From Alcaligenaceae bacterium (GTDB lineage: Bacteria > Pseudomonadota > Gammaproteobacteria > Burkholderiales > Burkholderiaceae_B), in assembly GCA_013416435.1 (NCBI GenBank), contig JACCEN010000006.1:207315-271314 (forward strand): a stretch of 64,000 nt of DNA, read 5' to 3'. Positions 61,085 through 64,000 of this stretch are shown in pieces. The notes under the pieces are model-generated. The model saw only the letters and a program-made list of their open reading frames with translations. It did no database searches and had not been told where the DNA came from. How positions within the stretch are numbered: position 1 is the stretch's first letter; each line of letters opens with the position of its first letter. The translations under genes and the position numbers were made by a program.

Positions 61085-61268
61085 TTGAGAGGGTAGAATG
61101 CGCATTCCTCTTGGGGAGTAGCCTGCTTCCGGCATCCGCCGGAAGGCCTGCGTCAACATTCTTGGTCGTTCGACCATGGCGCTGGCGGCCGAAAGGCATG
61201 GCGAGACCAAGGGTCGTTTTCGCGACAGGCCGGGCGCGAGGCGACCCTTCGTGTCTGCCCGGCTGGAG
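61085..61268 (+). ncRNA. yybP-ykoY manganese riboswitch upstream of mntP
   Basis: The leader carries the family consensus blocks: CTTGGGGAGTAGCC at about 61110-61123, CGTCAACATTCTTGGTCG, and AAGGCATGGCGAGACC (about 61193-61208). An expression platform follows. AAGGGTCG at 61209-61216 can pair with CGACCCTT at 61242-61249. Alternatively, GCCGGGC at 61229-61235 can pair with GCCCGGC at 61257-61263, next to the GGAG ribosome site. Mn(II) binding is expected to turn on mntP. Confidence 0.88.
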
Positions 61269-61279
61269 CGATTTCCCAC

Positions 61280-61858
61280 ATGACCTGGTTCTCTACCCTC
61301 GTCATTGCCTTTGCGATGTCCACCGATGCGTTTGCCGCAGCCGTAAGCAAAGGCGCGAGCCTGAAGCGGCCGAAGTTCTCGGAAGCCTTGCGTACCGGCG
61401 CGATTTTTGGTTGTATCGAGGCAGCAACGCCTCTTGTCGGATGGGCACTGGGCTCGGTCGCGGCGCCTTATGTCGAGGCCTGGGATCATTGGATCGCATT
61501 CACGCTGTTATGTGCGCTGGGCCTGCACATGATGTACAACGGCTGTAAGACCGGGGACCCGGAAGACGCGGTCTCCAAGGACAGGCATTCATTTTGGATA
61601 CTCGCGGCGACGGGCTTCGCCACCAGCATCGACGCCATGGCCGTCGGCGTGACTCTGGCCTTCATCGACAACAATATATTGATCACAGCCCTTGCGATCG
61701 GCATGGCGACCTTGCTGATGGTGACGCTGGGCGTCATGGTGGGAAGGATGCTGGGCGCCATAGCGGGCAAGCGATCCGAAATCTTGGGCGGCATCGCTCT
61801 CATCGGCATCGGCTCGTTGATTTTGTACGAACATCTTTCTTCCGCCGGTGCATCCTGA
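61280..61858 (+). CDS. mntP: Manganese efflux pump MntP
   Basis: A 192-residue, six-helix exporter. [16 protein letters not shown] near the N-terminus and [17 protein letters not shown] at about residues 114-130 are the paired half-repeats with the conserved Asp residues that carry Mn(II). The preceding manganese riboswitch gives strong independent support. Confidence 0.95.
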   Translation: MTWFSTLVIAFAMSTDAFAAAVSKGASLKRPKFSEALRTGAIFGCIEAATPLVGWALGSVAAPYVEAWDHWIAFTLLCALGLHMMYNGCKTGDPEDAVSKDRHSFWILAATGFATSIDAMAVGVTLAFIDNNILITALAIGMATLLMVTLGVMVGRMLGAIAGKRSEILGGIALIGIGSLILYEHLSSAGAS

Positions 61859-61937
61859 AGGCAATCCAAGGACGCCGTTCAATTTGGCGGTGGCATAATG
61901 TGCCGTTTCATCACCCAGGTTTCGGGCCGGAGGCCTC

Positions 61938-62396
61938 ATGATCCGTATCGAGGATGTTTTCCATTTGAAGCGCAATGCGGCCACGACGCAGAGCAAGATG
62001 CAGGGATTTGCCGAGAAAATGGCCGAATGCTGCGGAATGCCGCTTTTTTCAGATGCTGGCGTGACGGTAGAAGATTCCGATGGCAAAGACATTCTTTTGA
62101 CGATATCGACGCCAACATCCCTGGGCAGGCTGCGTAACGCATGGGCGGGCAGCCCGAAGGACTTGATCGGCGTTCTTGCGGTCGAAAGAGTGCAATTGGA
62201 CAAATACGACAGAGAGCGCTGGGACACCGTTCTCTCGATATGCTTCCACCAAAGCGGCCTGATGACGTTCCATTCTTCAATAGACGGATTGGTCGAGCCT
62301 CAAATCGAAGGTGGTCCGGATACGAATCAGGACCCGCACTGGGTGGCGCTTATGCTCACGGTGTATTACTTGTCACGCTTCAACGATATCCGGTAA
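61938..62396 (+). CDS. Hypothetical protein
   Basis: 152 residues that I do not recognise. It begins MIRIEDVFHLKRNAATTQSK and has balanced hydrophobic and charged segments, so it looks like a soluble globular protein, with no signal peptide or membrane helix. Two adjacent Cys (ECCG) lie near residue 31. It is 80 bp downstream of mntP and 32 bp from the convergent SOS-box gene. Confidence 0.55.
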   Translation: MIRIEDVFHLKRNAATTQSKMQGFAEKMAECCGMPLFSDAGVTVEDSDGKDILLTISTPTSLGRLRNAWAGSPKDLIGVLAVERVQLDKYDRERWDTVLSICFHQSGLMTFHSSIDGLVEPQIEGGPDTNQDPHWVALMLTVYYLSRFNDIR

Positions 62397-62428
62397 ACGA
62401 TATCGATGCCACGGACATGCGCTTGCGC

Positions 62429-62716
62429 TTACTCCAACCGGACCTCAAACCAAGCCTCGGTCTCTCCCAGGTCACGGAACCCATCGTTCCTTGCCCGCAT
62501 CGAAGCGGAGATCCAGCGCTTGGCCAAAACAATGTCGTCCGCCGACATTTCAGATTCCGCCGTCTCTTCCGCGGTCTGCCAGGCTCGATAGACCTGCACG
62601 ATGGCTTCGGGGCCGCCTAGGGCTCGTTCCAGCGTACGGCGGAATCGTTGCTCGGCGTCTTGTCTGGCGCGTTCGCTGATGTCGGCGGGCGGGTCTTGAA
62701 GGGTGATGGTATACAT
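62429..62716 (-). CDS. Small protein of unknown function under an SOS box
   Basis: 95 residues: MYTITLQDPPADISERAR opens it, a charged helical middle follows (DAEQRFRRTLERALGGPEAI), and it ends GETEAWFEVRLE. There is no known domain. ATG 62716 is supported by GGAG five bases upstream. The frame extends much further upstream without a sensible product, so this start is chosen. A perfect LexA-type palindrome covers the promoter region, so DNA-damage control is likely. Confidence 0.65.
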   Translation of the reverse strand: MYTITLQDPPADISERARQDAEQRFRRTLERALGGPEAIVQVYRAWQTAEETAESEMSADDIVLAKRWISASMRARNDGFRDLGETEAWFEVRLE

Positions 62717-62733
62717 GGATGCTCCAAAAAAAA

Positions 62734-62749
62734 CTGTGTATTTATACAG
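62734..62749. promoter_or_regulatory. LexA (SOS) box between the 95-aa gene and the LysE gene
   Basis: CTGTGTATTTATACAG is a perfect CTGT-N8-ACAG operator flanked by A and T runs. On the minus strand TATAAA, a plausible -10 of the 95-residue gene, is embedded in it. The start codon of that gene is 18 bp away, and that of the LysE gene is 122 bp away. Confidence 0.7.
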
Positions 62750-62870
62750 TTTTTTGGGAGAAAATGGAATAGAAATAAGGGATATGATGTTGCGATCGGC
62801 GGTGGCGAGGTCGCCAAGCAGCAGTTGATGTCGCTTCACGCTAGACAGCTTCAGCCGATTTGGAGTCCTA

Positions 62871-63482
62871 ATGCAGTTTGAAACCTGGCTATTGTTTTTT
62901 CTAACGTCCATTGGCCTGTCTCTTACACCTGGTCCAAACGGCCTGTTGGCGCTCACCCACGGTGCGCTGCATGGCAGCAGGAGCACGCTGTTCACCATAG
63001 CGGGTGGCGTTATCGGCTTCGTGGTGATCATCGCCTTGTGCATGTTCGGCATCGGCGCCTTGGTCAAGTCGTCTATCGTGTGGCTCACTGTCTTGAAATG
63101 GGTGGGCGGCATCTACCTGATATGGCTTGGCATAAGGCTGTGGTGCTCCCCGCCCATAAACGTTGCCGTTGGGCATGCGCCAGGTCTTGTCAATGTCTGG
63201 GGGCTGTTTCGCCAAGGTTTGCTCTCGGCTGTCACCAATCCGAAAGGATTGCTTTTCTTCAGCGCACTGCTGCCTCAGTTCCTGGATCCGCATCGTAGCG
63301 TGGCGGTCCAGTTTGCCGTCGTGGCCACTACATACGCGGTGACCGAATTCGTAATCGAATATCTATTTGCAAACGCTGCCAGTCATGTTCGCCCATGGCT
63401 GGCTCGCGCAGGTCGTCGATTCAACCGGACGTGTGGCGGAGTATTCATTGCCGTTGGCGCCGTCTTGCCGATTCGTTCCTGA
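62871..63482 (+). CDS. LysE/RhtB-family amino-acid exporter
   Basis: A 203-residue inner-membrane protein with about five or six hydrophobic helices. The family signature is at the N-terminus (FLTSIGLSLTPGPNGLLALTHGA), and SAVTNPKGLLFFSALLPQF follows in the middle. Members export amino acids or homoserine lactones; the substrate is unknown. It is divergent from the SOS-box gene. Confidence 0.88.
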   Translation: MQFETWLLFFLTSIGLSLTPGPNGLLALTHGALHGSRSTLFTIAGGVIGFVVIIALCMFGIGALVKSSIVWLTVLKWVGGIYLIWLGIRLWCSPPINVAVGHAPGLVNVWGLFRQGLLSAVTNPKGLLFFSALLPQFLDPHRSVAVQFAVVATTYAVTEFVIEYLFANAASHVRPWLARAGRRFNRTCGGVFIAVGAVLPIRS

Positions 63483-63599
63483 GTTCGACCCGGGTTATAT
63501 CGCCTCGGCGTTAGCCGGCTTCGATAGAGACGCAACCTTTCTCAGCGTCGGCGCCGGGGCGTCTTGCAGCCGGGATCCCGCTATCGATTATTGGGGCCC

Positions 63600-63686
63600 C
63601 TAGTCCCGACGCCGTATCCACCATAACACTACGCCCAGAGTCGCTCCGGCGCCGTAAAACAGATAGGGGACAAAATCAAGTGACAT
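63600..63686 (-). CDS. Possible 28-residue single-helix membrane peptide
   Basis: The frame reads MSLDFVPYLFYGAGATLGVV then LWWIRRRD: one hydrophobic helix followed by a basic cytoplasmic anchor, a pattern unlikely in a random frame. No ribosome-binding site is seen. The rest of the interval 63483-63756 shows nothing else. Confidence 0.25.
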   Translation of the reverse strand: MSLDFVPYLFYGAGATLGVVLWWIRRRD

Positions 63687-63756
63687 AATGTGACAATCAT
63701 GCAGCAATCCCTACATAATGGCAAGTGCTGCCATGTAAAGAATGGAAAAGTCTAAT

Positions 63757-64000
63757 GTAAGCGTTCTGCGAACTCCATCTTGAATCGCGCCCGACCCTGT
63801 TAGAGCATACGTGTCCATCATTTTTATCGTGGACACGTATGCACCAAACATCCCAAGGGCGTCGCCACCGACGTCAACATTCCCCGCAATACAAGGCCGA
63901 ACTGGTTCAACTTTGCTTGGCAAGTGGGGCGTCCCTGGCCTCCATCGCAATCGATCATGGTTTAAATCCGAACTTATTACGCCGCTGGGTTCAGGAGCAC
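63757..64000. mobile_element. Left end of an IS66-family insertion sequence
   Basis: GTAAGCGTTCTGCGAACTCC at 63757 looks like an IS66-family terminal repeat, and a TnpA-type gene follows. The element runs past the window edge. The eight bases just before it, AGTCTAAT, would be the target duplication. A 12-bp inverted repeat, CATACGTGTCCA / TGGACACGTATG (63806-63841), overlaps the tnpA start codon. Confidence 0.75.
63839..64000 (+). CDS. IS66-family accessory protein TnpA, 5' part
   Basis: The first 54 residues are visible. They start MHQTSQGRRHRRQHSPQYKA and contain a helix-turn-helix of the IS66 Orf1 type (ELVQLCLASGASLASIAIDH, then GLNPNLLRRWVQEH). The gene continues beyond the window. The ATG sits in the right arm of a perfect inverted repeat that could fold in the mRNA and limit translation. 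Confidence 0.8.
   Translation, partial: MHQTSQGRRHRRQHSPQYKAELVQLCLASGASLASIAIDHGLNPNLLRRWVQEH

Overview
The window is chromosomal DNA of a high-GC betaproteobacterium, most likely Alcaligenaceae (the Bordetella / Achromobacter / Pusillimonas lineage). The evidence is the Burkholderiales gene order ndk-rlmN-rodZ-ispG-hisS-yfgM-bamB-der-hisC-hfq-hflX-hflK-hflC-hisZ-purA, the Lys/Ala-rich N-terminus of RpoD, and protein sequences that read like Bordetella homologues. The genus call is from memory of families, not from a search.

Layout. 1-5341: 3' end of parC, an NAD(P)H-flavin reductase with a plant-type ferredoxin domain, dadA and a periplasmic sugar/glycerol-phosphate-type binding protein, closed by a strong terminator. 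5447-14155: an eight-gene R64-type (type IVb) pilus operon, pilL-N-O-P-Q-R-S-V, with start/stop overlaps. It lacks its own prepilin peptidase and has a shufflon-type PilV without a shufflon. 14322-19660: allA, alaS, a TusA-like gene and the rpsP-rimM-trmD translation cluster. 19782-22637: valS (minus). 22978-38493: the long core cluster from ndk to purA (RNA modification, isoprenoid synthesis, BAM complex, ribosome-associated GTPases, Hfq, FtsH modulators, histidine and purine synthesis). 38650-44251: a phosphoribosyltransferase and the macromolecular-synthesis genes rpsU-dnaG-rpoD. 44335-48049: an AcoR-type sigma-54 activator divergent from an aldehyde dehydrogenase that has a near-consensus sigma-54 promoter. 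48211-64000: accessory genes. These are pxpA, benE, purT, a diguanylate cyclase, a serralysin-like protease, an aminoglycoside-phosphotransferase/P-loop fusion, dedA, a GNAT gene, an internally deleted betT, a nuclease, a Gly-rich secreted protein, mntP with its manganese riboswitch, an SOS-box gene, a LysE exporter and the left end of an IS66-family element.

Three families of dispersed intergenic repeats run through the window. Family A is a palindrome built on GGGGTCAGACCCC, in seven clusters. One cluster supplies the last codons and stop of trmD, and another is a 27-bp tandem array. Family B is a roughly 45-bp hairpin ending in AGCGTTAACAGGCCCTAG, and a half copy sits between pilN and pilO. 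Family C is a roughly 46-bp element containing facing DnaA-box-like 9-mers. Two paralogous genes for small proteins of unknown function (72 and 79 aa) each lie just downstream of a family B copy.

The most useful items for follow-up are the pilus operon without processing enzymes, the small-protein/family B pair, the SOS-box gene at 62429, the family A array, and the betT internal deletion. I saw no CRISPR array, prophage, rRNA or tRNA gene.
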